A DNA stretch of 28,699 nucleotides from Oceanospirillaceae bacterium (GCA_023954795.1 JAGSHA010000008.1:1-28699), one strand, 5' to 3'; counted from the stretch's first letter, positions 15,464 to 24,447 are shown. Numbers and translations: made by a program. Notes: generated by a model from the sequence alone, not told the origin.

Positions 15464-15607
15464 GATTTAACCGTTGGTTATTTGAGTCATCATCGATTCT
15501 AACTAAAATTCCTTCTCTGACAATAGAGAAATATTCATTTTTATGTCATCCGTTTGTCTTAATTGCGTCTCTTTCAGAGGACATGGATGACAGGGCGTAA
15601 GACACCC

Positions 15608-16168
15608 CTATTTACCGTTGATAGCGTAAATGCCCGGCGCATTTCTCCAGTACCCCTGATAGTCCATACCATAGCCAAAGACGTAACGGTCTTCGACCTC
15701 AATACCGACGTAATCGGGCTTCATTTTCGGGCGGGCCTTACGGTTGTGCAGTTTGTTAATCAATACTGCGATACGTACTTCGCTGGCACCGGCTTGCATA
15801 CAGTAGTCATAGATCTCAGCCAGTGTATGGCCTTCATCCAGAATATCATCAACGATAAGTACCGAGCGGCCTTTAAAGTTGATCTGCGGCGGCACTTTCC
15901 ATTCCAGACTCTGTCCCGTTGTTGTGTTGCGATAGCGGGTAGCATGCAGGTAACCCGCTTCGAGCGGAAAAATCAGTTTGGTCAGAAGTTTACCACCGGT
16001 GACTAATCCTCCATTCATTACCGTAAAAACGACTGGATTGATATCCAGCATATCGTCAGTAATCGCCACGGCCATTTTGTGCAGCGCATGCTCAACTTCC
16101 GACTCGCTGTATAACAGATCTGCCTGCATATAGACCTGCTTAATCTGTTCCAGATCGATGGTACTCAT
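15608..16168 (-). CDS. hpt: Hypoxanthine-guanine phosphoribosyltransferase
   Basis: The enzyme salvages hypoxanthine and guanine to IMP and GMP with PRPP in the cytoplasm. The 186-residue protein carries the PRPP-binding motif VLIVDDILDEGHTL (103-116), the N-terminal MNGGLVTGGKLLTKLIFPLE segment and a C-terminal part with KPDYVGIEVEDRYVFGYGMDY, all family hallmarks. Some pipelines call this group hypoxanthine-guanine phosphoribosyltransferase without a symbol. The ATG at 16168 has GGAG 13 bases upstream, a rather long spacing. It is divergent from upp across 171 bases, which places purine and pyrimidine salvage side by side. Confidence 0.93.
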   Translation of the reverse strand: MSTIDLEQIKQVYMQADLLYSESEVEHALHKMAVAITDDMLDINPVVFTVMNGGLVTGGKLLTKLIFPLEAGYLHATRYRNTTTGQSLEWKVPPQINFKGRSVLIVDDILDEGHTLAEIYDYCMQAGASEVRIAVLINKLHNRKARPKMKPDYVGIEVEDRYVFGYGMDYQGYWRNAPGIYAINGK

Positions 16169-16339
16169 AATGGTGGTGGAACTCCGGTTTTTTAGGGCAA
16201 ACGAAAGGGATGCAGCGCGCCAAATTAGCAGGTTGCTTTGCGGCCGTTTGAATGACTTTTTTGAATGGTTTCGCTAATATTAGCAAGTTTTTCCAATCCG
16301 TGCCTTTTGTTTCCAAAAAGCGTCATTCGAGGTCAAAAA

Positions 16340-16966
16340 ATGAGTGTAAAAGAGATCAATCATCCGCTGGTTAAGCATAAAATTGGCTTAATGCGGGCCA
16401 AAGATATGAGCACCCGTAGCTTTCGTCAGTTGGCTGCCGAGGTGGGATGTCTGTTGACTTACGAGGCAACAAAAGATCTGGAACTGGAAAACTATACCCT
16501 GGATGGCTGGTGCGGCGACGTTGAAGCCCAGCGTATTAAAGGTAAAAAGATCACTGTTGTGCCAATTCTGCGTGCCGGATTGGGCATGTTGGACGGTGTG
16601 CTGGATCTGGTGCCAAGCGCCAAAATTAGTGTGGTCGGACTGTATCGCGACGAAGAAACACTGGAGCCCGTGGCGTATTTTGAAAAGCTCGCCGGTGACA
16701 TTGATAACCGTATCTCACTGGTGATTGATCCCATGCTGGCAACCGGTGGCTCCATGATTGCGACCATCGACATGTTGAAGAAAGCTGGCTGCACCAGCAT
16801 TCGTGCACTGGTGCTTGTGGCTGCACCTGAAGGTATTGAAAAATTGCAGGCGGCGCATCCTGATGTTGAGTTGTACGTGGCATCGGTCGACAGCCACTTA
16901 AATGAGCAGGGATACATCATTCCGGGTCTGGGTGACGCGGGTGACAAAATCTTTGGTACTCAGTAA
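16340..16966 (+). CDS. upp: Uracil phosphoribosyltransferase
   Basis: Upp converts uracil and PRPP to UMP. The chosen ATG at 16340 follows GAGGTCAAAAA and gives 208 residues (MSVKEINHPLVKHKIGLMRA), the standard length; an in-frame ATG at 16265 would add 25 unrelated residues. Motifs include PILRAGLGMLDGVLDLVP, GLYRDEETLEPV, the PRPP loop VIDPMLATGGSM, and the uracil-binding C-terminus GYIIPGLGDAGDKIFGTQ. It is followed after 19 bases by the uracil permease gene, with which it forms an uptake-and-salvage operon. A short palindrome GCTAATATTAGC (16273-16284) and two direct copies of TTTGAATG (16247-16254, 16260-16267) lie upstream. Confidence 0.98.
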   Translation: MSVKEINHPLVKHKIGLMRAKDMSTRSFRQLAAEVGCLLTYEATKDLELENYTLDGWCGDVEAQRIKGKKITVVPILRAGLGMLDGVLDLVPSAKISVVGLYRDEETLEPVAYFEKLAGDIDNRISLVIDPMLATGGSMIATIDMLKKAGCTSIRALVLVAAPEGIEKLQAAHPDVELYVASVDSHLNEQGYIIPGLGDAGDKIFGTQ

Positions 16967-16985
16967 TTCACAGGAGTAACCCTGA

Positions 16986-18275
16986 ATGAGTGATTCGAAG
17001 ATCACGGACTTGCGCACCATACTGGCAGGTTCACAGATGCTTTTTGTTGCCTTTGGCGCATTGGTGCTGATGCCATTGCTGACAGGGCTTAATCCCAGTG
17101 TTGCGCTGTTTACGGCAGGCATGGGAACGTTGCTGTTCCACTGGGTGACAAAAAACACAGTTCCTGTGTTTTTGGCTTCATCTTTTGTCTTCATCGCGCC
17201 AATTACCTACAGCACCCAGACCTGGGGTGTTTCTGCAACCATGGGGGCTCTGTTCGCTGCGGGTGTGGTGTATATGCTGCTGGCGATGATGGTCAAAGTA
17301 AAAGGCTCAGGATTCATACACCGTATCATGCCGCCGGTTGTCACCGGTCCGGTCATTATGGTGATTGGTCTTGGGCTGGCGCCAATCGCCGTGAATATGG
17401 CGATGGGTAAAACCGGCGATGGTGCGATTGAGCTGTTCCCGTATAAAGATGCAATGATCGTATCAATGGCTGCGTTGCTGACCACGTTGCTGGTGGCAAC
17501 CATGGCCAAAGGTATCTTCCGTTTGGTACCGATTCTGGCGGGTGTTCTGGTGGGTTATGCCGTCGCGAACACGATGGGTATGGTTGATATGACCAAGGTG
17601 TCGGAAGCGCCGGTCTTTGCGATCCCTGAGTTTGTGATGCCGGAATTTAATCTGGCAGCGATCCTGTTTATGTTACCGGTGGCGATTGCCCCTGCGATTG
17701 AGCACGTGGGTGATGTGCTGGCGATTGGTAACGTAACCGGCAAGGATTATCTGAAGAAGCCGGGCCTGCACCGGACCCTGTTTGGTGATGGTATTGCGAC
17801 ATCGGCAGCATCATTGTTCGGCGGTCCACCTAACACCACGTACTCGGAAGTGACGGGTGCAGTGATGTTGACCAAGGCCTTCAATCCGAAAGTCATGCTG
17901 TGGGCATCTGCGTTTGCGATCTTGCTGGCGTTTGTATCCAAGTTCGGTGTGCTGCTGCAAACCATTCCAGCACCGGTGATGGGCGGAATTCTGATCTTGC
18001 TGTTTGGTTCAATTGCCAGCGTAGGTTTGAATACACTGATTAAAGCCCGCGTGGATCTGGGCGAGCAACGCAACTTGGTGATTGTGTCTACGACACTGGT
18101 GTTTGGTATCGGTGGCATGGCAGTGGGTAGCGGTGACCTGAACCTGCAGGGTGTGAGCTTGTGTGGTCTGATTGCGATTGCGCTGAACCTTGTTCTGCCT
18201 ATGCCGCGGGAGTCCTCAGATGATCTGCACGAAGAGGAAACGGTGGTGAAAGATATGGTTGATCATAGCCGCTAA
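16986..18275 (+). CDS. uraA: Uracil permease, NCS2 family
   Basis: A proton-coupled uracil transporter of the inner membrane. The 429-residue protein is hydrophobic throughout, fitting the 14-helix NCS2 fold. The family signatures are seen: AIEHVGDVLAIGNVTG, with the first substrate-site Glu, and GGPPNTTYSEVTGAVML (about 278-294), with the second. The N-terminus SKITDLRTILAGSQMLFVAFG matches the usual start, and AGGAG lies 8 bases before the ATG. Coupling to upp (19-base gap) assigns uracil rather than xanthine as the substrate. A strong terminator closes the operon. Confidence 0.96.
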   Translation: MSDSKITDLRTILAGSQMLFVAFGALVLMPLLTGLNPSVALFTAGMGTLLFHWVTKNTVPVFLASSFVFIAPITYSTQTWGVSATMGALFAAGVVYMLLAMMVKVKGSGFIHRIMPPVVTGPVIMVIGLGLAPIAVNMAMGKTGDGAIELFPYKDAMIVSMAALLTTLLVATMAKGIFRLVPILAGVLVGYAVANTMGMVDMTKVSEAPVFAIPEFVMPEFNLAAILFMLPVAIAPAIEHVGDVLAIGNVTGKDYLKKPGLHRTLFGDGIATSAASLFGGPPNTTYSEVTGAVMLTKAFNPKVMLWASAFAILLAFVSKFGVLLQTIPAPVMGGILILLFGSIASVGLNTLIKARVDLGEQRNLVIVSTTLVFGIGGMAVGSGDLNLQGVSLCGLIAIALNLVLPMPRESSDDLHEEETVVKDMVDHSR

Positions 18276-18299
18276 GCGATTCTTTCATTCCTGCATTAG

Positions 18300-18340
18300 A
18301 AAAAAAGCCATCCTGAACTAAGCTTCAGGGTGGCTTTTTT
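18300..18340 (+). terminator. Rho-independent terminator after uraA
   Basis: GCCATCCTGAA pairs with TTCAGGGTGGC (one T-G wobble) around the loop CTAAGC, flanked by an A-run before and six T after. It lies 25 bases after the uraA stop. Confidence 0.93.
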
Positions 18341-18385
18341 GTATCTGGACTGCTGTATAGATGGTCGCGTAGGTGGGGAAGGAAT

Positions 18386-18577
18386 TTGCAGGTAAAAAAT
18401 CGGGCACCAGGCACGCCCTGTATCCGAAACTGTTGTCTGGACGATGACAATATCTGTCTGGGGTGCTGTCGTTCGCTGGATGAAATCCTGCAGTGGCAGG
18501 ATGCTTCCGAAGAACAGCGTCAGGAATGGTTACAAGGGGCGGAGCAACGCCGTCAGCGTCGGGTTAACAAAACTTGA
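18386..18577 (+). CDS. DUF1289 family small cysteine-rich protein
   Basis: The 63-residue protein has the DUF1289 pattern: PCIRNCCLDDDNICLGCCRSLDEILQW (quoted in two parts: PCIRNCCLDDDN and ICLGCCRSLDEILQW), with closely spaced cysteines that in this family are thought to bind metal or an iron-sulfur cluster. A charged tail (EEQRQEWLQGAEQRRQRR) follows. No ATG fits; the best start is TTG at 18386, with AGGTGGGGAAGG just upstream. Rare start use suggests low expression. It ends 16 bases from the convergent mdlB stop. No defined function is known for the family. Confidence 0.85.
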   Translation: MQVKNRAPGTPCIRNCCLDDDNICLGCCRSLDEILQWQDASEEQRQEWLQGAEQRRQRRVNKT

Positions 18578-18593
18578 TGGCCTCTGATTCTAA

Positions 18594-20354
18594 TCAAGAT
18601 AACATCTGAACCCGGCGAGCTTGCTGCTGTAGCTGATACATCGAGCGGTACAGTCCGGCGTTTGTCTGCATCAACTCATGATGTGTTCCTCTTTCCTCGA
18701 TTCGCCCGTGTGATAACACCAGAACCTGATCTGCATGTTTAATTGTTGAAAGGCGGTGGGCCACAATAATCATGGTGACTTTTCCGTGCAGTTCTCGCAG
18801 GGCGCGTTGAATGACTTGCTCAGTTTCACTATCCACATTGGCCGTGGCTTCATCCAGCAGCAATATCTGGGGGGAGGCCGCGAGCGCTCGCGCGATCACC
18901 AGTTGCTGGCGCTGCCCCGTGGAAAGTCGAGTCCCGCCTTCACCTAAACGTGTGTCGAGTCCATCCGGTAGCTGTCGGATGGTATCTGTCAGATGTGCCT
19001 GCTGTGCCGCTTGCAGCAGCTTGGCTTCCGGTAGGTTGCGGCCCATATCAATATTGTCACGTAGGGAGCCTACGACAATAAACGGTTCCTGAGGGATAAG
19101 CCCGATACCTCGACGTAGGTTGTTGTGGCTGAAACTCTCCAATGGTTGCCCATCCAGCCTGATGACCCCTTCGTTAGTGGGATAGAAGTTCAGCAATACA
19201 CTGAGCAGGGTGCTCTTCCCGCTGCCCGTGTGGCCTACAACAGCACAGAGTTCGCCGGGTTTAAGATTAAAGCTAACATCGTGCAGGATCGGCTTGTCTG
19301 TTTGATAGGCGAAATTCAGCGCTGAGACGGATATATGGCCGCTTGTGACTTGAGCGGGAGAGTCATGATACTGCTGCTCGCCTTCTTCAATCAGCGTGTG
19401 CACCCGATCACCGGCGACCATGGCCTGTTGATAGAGGTTAAAGCGCTGGGTGACTTCCGCCAGTGGTTCAGTGAAACGTCCCAGATAGTTGAGAAACGCA
19501 TAGAGCACACCGACTTCCGCAACGCCTGCGGTGACCTGAAGACCAAACATCCAGATGATCGCGACCAACACGGAAACACTGAGCAGATCAATCGCTGGAC
19601 GCAGCAGCAGAGCGCTGACCCTGATGGTACGCATGCGTGCGCGATAGTAGTCGTCATTGACCTGATCAAACTCATCGATAAAGCGGGGTTGTTGATTACT
19701 GGATTGCAATACCGACATTCCGGCAATGGATTCGCTGATGTTGGCGTTGATCTCCGAACGCAGGTGGCGGCTTTGCTGGACGGCGGGGCCGCTGAATTTT
19801 TCGTAGAGGAAAATCACGCCCATCACGGTAGGAATGAGCAGGGCCGACGCCAGCATCAGCTGCAGGTCTAGCAATGCCATAGCGATCAGAATGCCAATCA
19901 GCAGGATCAGGTTACTCATGACCACCGATAAAAACTGCACATAGAGGTCTTTAATCGCTTCCGTGTCATTGGTGATACGGCTCACCAACTGTCCGGTACG
20001 GGCATGGTCAAAGTACGCCATAGGAAGCTTGAGTACATGCTTGAACGCGCGTTGGCGGATATCCTGCACCGCATTGAGTGCCATCGTGGTGAAATGCATC
20101 GTTTGTTGGTAGCGCAACCATGCCGCGGCTATTTGTGAGCCAAGGTAAAGCAACAGTAATGTTATAAGTGGCAGGGATTCGAACTGTCTGGGCATGAGGT
20201 AGTCATCAATAAAGACCTTGCCTAGAAAAGGGCCTACAACATCCGCAATGGTTGCCAGGATCAGAAAGGCGCTGGCTTTGGTTAGCAATGCTTTGTCGCC
20301 GTAGATGTAGCTGGATAACAGCTTGAAGGTACCGCGTCGGTTGTTACCGCTCAT
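18594..20354 (-). CDS. mdlB: ABC exporter half-transporter, MdlB-like
   Basis: The 586-residue protein has an N-terminal ABC exporter membrane domain (about 10-320, six helices) and a C-terminal ATPase domain. The ATPase shows Walker A GHTGSGKS (374-381), signature LSTGQ (477-481), Walker B ILLLDE with catalytic Glu502, and H-loop IIVAHRLST. The signature has Thr in place of the usual Gly. The start at 20354 (MSGNNRRGTF) follows GGAGG and overlaps mdlA by 11 bases; an open extension to 20486 is mdlA sequence in another frame. It pairs with MdlA as a heterodimer in which the two ATP sites differ. Substrate is unknown; a general multidrug or lipid-like exporter is the family assumption. Confidence 0.92.
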   Translation of the reverse strand: MSGNNRRGTFKLLSSYIYGDKALLTKASAFLILATIADVVGPFLGKVFIDDYLMPRQFESLPLITLLLLYLGSQIAAAWLRYQQTMHFTTMALNAVQDIRQRAFKHVLKLPMAYFDHARTGQLVSRITNDTEAIKDLYVQFLSVVMSNLILLIGILIAMALLDLQLMLASALLIPTVMGVIFLYEKFSGPAVQQSRHLRSEINANISESIAGMSVLQSSNQQPRFIDEFDQVNDDYYRARMRTIRVSALLLRPAIDLLSVSVLVAIIWMFGLQVTAGVAEVGVLYAFLNYLGRFTEPLAEVTQRFNLYQQAMVAGDRVHTLIEEGEQQYHDSPAQVTSGHISVSALNFAYQTDKPILHDVSFNLKPGELCAVVGHTGSGKSTLLSVLLNFYPTNEGVIRLDGQPLESFSHNNLRRGIGLIPQEPFIVVGSLRDNIDMGRNLPEAKLLQAAQQAHLTDTIRQLPDGLDTRLGEGGTRLSTGQRQQLVIARALAASPQILLLDEATANVDSETEQVIQRALRELHGKVTMIIVAHRLSTIKHADQVLVLSHGRIEERGTHHELMQTNAGLYRSMYQLQQQARRVQMLS

Positions 20355-22083
20355 CGAGTGCAGCCTCCATCTGTTGGTAGGTCCACATTCTGCTATACCA
20401 GCCATCGTGTCGGGTGAGTGAGGTGTGATTTCCCCGTTCGCTGATCTCGCCATGATTAAGCACCAGAATCTCATCCGCGTCTTCAATCGCAGAGAGCCGG
20501 TGGCTGATAATGATCACGGAGCGTTGTTGTGTATCGTCGCGCAGGTGCTGAAGAATCTGTTGTTCGGTGTGCACGTCGACCGCAGACAATGCGTCATCCA
20601 GAATCAGTATCGGGGCGTCAGTAATCAATGCGCGAGCGATGGCCAGACGCTGGCGCTGACCGCCAGATAGCGTGATGCCTCGTTCACCTACCTGGGTGTT
20701 ATAGCCCTGAGGGAAATGTCGAATATCCTCATCCAGTGCTGCCACTTTGGCGGCGTGTTGTATCTGTTCAAGGCTGGCGCCGGGCCGGGCAAGGGCAATG
20801 TTCTCGGCGATGCTCAGGCTGAACAAAAAACTGTCTTGAGGCACATAGGCAAAACAGGCTCGTAAGTGGTGCAGACTGAGCTCGTGCAGAGGGTGGCCAT
20901 CAATCTGAATCTGACCTGTTTCTGAGTCCCAGTGGCGCATTAAAAGCTGAATCAATGTGGTTTTACCCGCACCAGTCGGGCCTGCAATCCCCAGCTTTTG
21001 ACCTTGGATAAGCTCAAAATGAATCCCTTTCAGAATCTGCCCGTCCTTTTTATCGTAGGCGAAGCTCAGGTTATGAATATTTAGATCAGGCTGTTTCGGC
21101 GTCTGTTCGCCGTGATCAGTGATGGTATCGGGTGTGTCGAGGAGCACATCAACCCGTTTTAATGCTGCGCTGCCGCGCTCGATAATATTCAGCAACCAGC
21201 CAAAGGCCCACATCGGCCAGATCAATTGCCCCATATATAGGGTGAAACTCGCCAGTTTGCCGACCGTCAACTGCTCCTGCCAGACCAGCCAGCCACCCAC
21301 ACCCAGAATCAGTAGTAGGGAGGTGGTAAGGCACAGGTAGATAACCGGTTCATACAGAGCCTCATACCGCGCGACCTGATAATTACAACGTGCGGCTTTT
21401 TCCGCGATCTTGTTAAACGCTTTGCTTTCGTGATGTTCCCGCCCCATTGCTTTAATCAGCCGGATACCGGATAGCGCCTGCTGGGTCTGGTTGTTGAGAT
21501 CAGAGAAGCGTTCGAGTGATTCCTGAAAATGCTGATGTACCGAGCGGGATATTCTAAAAAAACCATACCCCATGATAGGGAAGGGGAGCAGGGCAATGAC
21601 CGTGAGGCGCCAGTCGATGGCAAAGAGCATCATTGCAATGACCAGTACAAAGGTCAGCGCCCCGTCGAAACCGGAGAGAACACCTTCTCCCGCCGCCAGT
21701 TCGATGGCATCAATATCGTTGGTGGCTTTGGCCATCAGATCGCCAGTGCTTTGCTGGCTATAGAATGCAGGGCCTAAGCGGGTGAGTCGCTGATAAAAAC
21801 GCTGGCGTAAAATACCGCCCAATTGATAGGAGGTGCCAAATAGAATCAGCCGCCAGCCAACGCGCAGCAGATAGATCAACACCCCCATACCCAGCAAGGC
21901 CCACAGGTAGTGTTCCACCGCTGGGGTGAAAATGCCTTCAGCCAACAGGCGGTCAATTGATTGACCGATGAGATAAGGTAGCGCTGCATTGAGCAGGGCA
22001 ACTCCCGCAAGCATCAGCAGAGCGATGGCGTAGGTGCGCCTGTTGGCTTGAAAGAACCACGCCAGTTGTCTGAAAAGTAGCAT
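20344..22083 (-). CDS. mdlA: ABC exporter half-transporter, MdlA-like
   Basis: From the ATG at 22083 the protein has 579 residues and begins MLLFRQLAWFFQANRRTYAI, matching where MdlA proteins begin; an open frame to 22164 adds 27 polar residues of no family type. Six membrane helices precede the ATPase domain, with Walker A GPTGAGKT (368-375), perfect signature LSGGQ (472-476) and H-loop IIISHRLSA. Walker B is ILILDD, so the catalytic Glu is Asp, as in other MdlA proteins. The site built from MdlA Walker motifs and MdlB LSTGQ is therefore degenerate, while the opposite site is complete. No good ribosome site is seen before 22083. mdlA and mdlB overlap and must be co-expressed. Confidence 0.92.
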   Translation of the reverse strand: MLLFRQLAWFFQANRRTYAIALLMLAGVALLNAALPYLIGQSIDRLLAEGIFTPAVEHYLWALLGMGVLIYLLRVGWRLILFGTSYQLGGILRQRFYQRLTRLGPAFYSQQSTGDLMAKATNDIDAIELAAGEGVLSGFDGALTFVLVIAMMLFAIDWRLTVIALLPFPIMGYGFFRISRSVHQHFQESLERFSDLNNQTQQALSGIRLIKAMGREHHESKAFNKIAEKAARCNYQVARYEALYEPVIYLCLTTSLLLILGVGGWLVWQEQLTVGKLASFTLYMGQLIWPMWAFGWLLNIIERGSAALKRVDVLLDTPDTITDHGEQTPKQPDLNIHNLSFAYDKKDGQILKGIHFELIQGQKLGIAGPTGAGKTTLIQLLMRHWDSETGQIQIDGHPLHELSLHHLRACFAYVPQDSFLFSLSIAENIALARPGASLEQIQHAAKVAALDEDIRHFPQGYNTQVGERGITLSGGQRQRLAIARALITDAPILILDDALSAVDVHTEQQILQHLRDDTQQRSVIIISHRLSAIEDADEILVLNHGEISERGNHTSLTRHDGWYSRMWTYQQMEAALDER

Positions 22084-22158
22084 CTGAAGGCTGAGTCCAT
22101 TGCTGAGCGTTTTGTTAGTGTACAGCTTAGCTGTCGGTCTCAGGGCTGGGAAATATAA

Positions 22159-22184
22159 CCGCATAGTTGCACGGAGTTATGCGG
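22159..22184. repeat. Inverted repeat between the VWA gene and mdlA
   Basis: CCGCATA (22159-22165) and TATGCGG (22178-22184) are perfect 7-base arms around 12 bases, in the 156-base gap before mdlA. No T-run follows in either direction. It could be an operator for mdlA or an mRNA 3' hairpin of the VWA gene; neither is proven. Confidence 0.4.
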
Positions 22185-22239
22185 AATTGACGCGTAAGGG
22201 GCTAAGCAGTACCTCCATGCACTGCTATGGAGCGAGGCA

Positions 22240-23415
22240 TTATTTTGAGAGGTATTTAATGCCCTGTTCAACCCCTTCCAGCGTGAGTGGGTACATATGG
22301 TTTTCCATCAGTTGCTGGATCATGCCGATACTGTGCGTGTAGTTCCAGTAACGTTGCTGACTCGGGTTCAGCCAGATCACCTTATCCCAGGTATCGGTAA
22401 TACGCTTTAGCCAGACCTGTCCGGCTTCGTCATTCATATGCTCGACACTGCCAAAGCGGTCGGCGACTTCATAGGGAGACATGGAAGCATCGCCGATAAA
22501 GATGACGCGATAATCGGGACCGTAGGTGTGCAGGACATCCAGTGTGGATATCTTCTCGGTATAACGGCGGCTGTTATCCTTCCAAACATGTTCATATACG
22601 CAGTTATGGAAGTAGAAGTATTCCAGGTGTTTAAACTCAGAACGTGCTGCGGAGAACAGTTCTTCGCAGACCCGAATGTACGGGTCCATTGAACCGCCTA
22701 CATCCAGAAACAGCAGAACTTTGGCTGCGTTATGGCGCTCAGGCACCATCTTGATATCCAGCAGTCCGGCGTTATTCGCCGTGCACTTGATGGTATCGTC
22801 CAGATCCAACTCTTCAGCGGCGCCGGTGCGGGCAAACTGACGCAGTTTGCGCAGTGCAACTTTGATGTTGCGGGTGCCCAGCTCAACGCTGTCATCGAGG
22901 TTACGAAACTGACGTTTCTCCCAGACTTTCACGGCGCGGCGGTTTTTGCTTTCACCGCCGATCCGCACGCCTTCCGGATTGTAGCCGCTGTGGCCAAAAG
23001 GCGAGGTGCCGCCTGTGCCAACCCATTTGCTGCCGCCTGAGTGTTTTTCTTTCTGCTCTTCCAGGCGTTTTTTCAGCGTGTCCATCAGTGCTTCGAGGCC
23101 GCCCAGTGCTTCAATCTCAGCTTTCTCTTCTTCAGATAGCTGTTTCAGGAAGTTAGCTTCCAGCCAATGCTCGGGAATCAGCGCATTGGCAAAGTCCTCT
23201 ACCAGTTCGAGGTCTTTAAAGTAGCTGCCAAATGCCTGATCAAAACGGTCGAAGTACTTTTCGTCTTTAATCAGGCAGGTGCGGGACAGGAGATAAAAAT
23301 CATCCACATTGCAGAATGCCAGACGTGCCTGCAATGCTTCCAGAAGCACCAGCAGCTCCTTTACCGTGACAGGCACACCGCTCTTGCGCAGATGGTAGAA
23401 GAGATCTATCAGCAT
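22240..23415 (-). CDS. VWA domain protein of the CoxE-like type, partner of the MoxR ATPase
   Basis: The 391-residue protein is cytoplasmic, with no signal or membrane segment. A helical, charged N-terminal half (1-200) is interrupted by a Gly/Ser-rich stretch (about 126-158). A von Willebrand A domain follows at about 230-390. Its metal site reads FLDVGGSMDPY (D238, G240, S242), a variant of DxSxS in which the second residue is Gly, and IGDASMSPYE gives a later Asp. Its ATG overlaps the stop of the MoxR gene as TAATG, so translation is coupled. MoxR and VWA pairs act as chaperone machines for metalloenzyme activation or complex remodelling (NorQ/NorD, CbbQ/CbbO, RavA/ViaA are known cases). 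The client here is not encoded nearby. Confidence 0.88.
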   Translation of the reverse strand: MLIDLFYHLRKSGVPVTVKELLVLLEALQARLAFCNVDDFYLLSRTCLIKDEKYFDRFDQAFGSYFKDLELVEDFANALIPEHWLEANFLKQLSEEEKAEIEALGGLEALMDTLKKRLEEQKEKHSGGSKWVGTGGTSPFGHSGYNPEGVRIGGESKNRRAVKVWEKRQFRNLDDSVELGTRNIKVALRKLRQFARTGAAEELDLDDTIKCTANNAGLLDIKMVPERHNAAKVLLFLDVGGSMDPYIRVCEELFSAARSEFKHLEYFYFHNCVYEHVWKDNSRRYTEKISTLDVLHTYGPDYRVIFIGDASMSPYEVADRFGSVEHMNDEAGQVWLKRITDTWDKVIWLNPSQQRYWNYTHSIGMIQQLMENHMYPLTLEGVEQGIKYLSK

Positions 23416-24260
23416 TAGCGGTTTTCCCGGCGCGCCATAAATGCCAGACGCTGCAACATATGCAGGTCCTGTTCGTTTTTCAGCAGGGCGCCATACAGGG
23501 GCGGCATCGCTTGTGTTGGATCTCGGTTGATCAGTGCTTCACGGGAGATGTCATCGGACAGCAATAACTTCAGCCAGTCGATCAGTTCGGAGGTCGATGG
23601 TTTCTTGCGCAGTCCATTGACGTTACGTACCTGGAAGAAGATCTCCATCGCTTCACGCACCAGCTCCTGCTTGATTTCAGGAAAGTGGACATCCACGATT
23701 TGGTGCATGGTCGTCTGATCAGGGAAGTTGATGTAGTGGAAAAAGCAGCGGCGCAAAAAAGCATCCGGCAGTTCTTTTTCGTTGTTCGAAGTGATAATGA
23801 TGATCGGACGGTGTTTCGCCTGAATGCGTTCGCCGGTTTCGTATACGAAGAACTCCATCTTATCCAGTTCAACCAGCAGATCGTTGGGGAACTCAATATC
23901 GGCTTTATCCACTTCGTCGATCAGCAGCACGACCTGCTCATCCGCATCAAATGCCTGCCATAACATACCCTTTTTGATGTAGTTACCGATGTCGTGTACC
24001 CGATCATCTCCCAGCTGCGAGTCACGCAGACGGGAAACCGCATCGTATTCGTAGAGGCCTTGCTGAGCTTTAGTGGTGGATTTGATATGCCAGCGTAGCA
24101 ATCTCTTGCCCAGTGACGCTGCTACTTCTTCCGCCAGCATGGTTTTGCCGGTGCCCGGCTCGCCTTTGATCAGCAGAGGGCGCTGCAGTGTAATCGCTGC
24201 ATTCACAGCCATCTGCAGGTCTTCTGTGGCTACATACTGGTCAGTACCTTCAAATCTCAT
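23415..24260 (-). CDS. MoxR-family AAA+ ATPase
   Basis: The 281-residue AAA+ protein shows Walker A GEPGTGKT (33-40), Walker B VVLLIDEVDKAD (110-121), sensor 1 IIITSNNEKELPDAF and an arginine-finger region FLRRCFFHY. The insert that follows Walker B, DLLVELDKMEFFVYETGE, is typical of MoxR proteins. The start at 24260 has GGAGG at ideal distance. It is followed directly by the VWA gene with a TAATG overlap. MoxR ATPases form hexamers that drive conformational change in a client through the VWA partner. The pair has no neighbouring oxidase, hydrogenase or Rubisco gene, so its target is open. Confidence 0.92.
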   Translation of the reverse strand: MRFEGTDQYVATEDLQMAVNAAITLQRPLLIKGEPGTGKTMLAEEVAASLGKRLLRWHIKSTTKAQQGLYEYDAVSRLRDSQLGDDRVHDIGNYIKKGMLWQAFDADEQVVLLIDEVDKADIEFPNDLLVELDKMEFFVYETGERIQAKHRPIIIITSNNEKELPDAFLRRCFFHYINFPDQTTMHQIVDVHFPEIKQELVREAMEIFFQVRNVNGLRKKPSTSELIDWLKLLLSDDISREALINRDPTQAMPPLYGALLKNEQDLHMLQRLAFMARRENR

Positions 24261-24447
24261 CCGAATTATCCTCCACGTTCTGAAGCGAGGAGTTTAGCAA
24301 ATGAGGATGACGAGAGGCTAATAAATACGGGTAATCATGTAATTGTTGTTCGGAGCGTGTAAGTGGGATTGCTAAGATGTTCATTTTCTCGGCCACTGGC
24401 GGTAGTATTGATGATCAATCGGGCTACAAGCGCTGAACGGATGAGAT

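Noticed and set aside
16265..16339. Upstream extension of upp
   Set aside because: GAGGT sits just before 16340 and the 208-residue product equals the family length.
20355..20486. Upstream extension of mdlB giving 630 residues
   Set aside because: It lies inside the mdlA ATPase domain, while GGAGG and family length support 20354.
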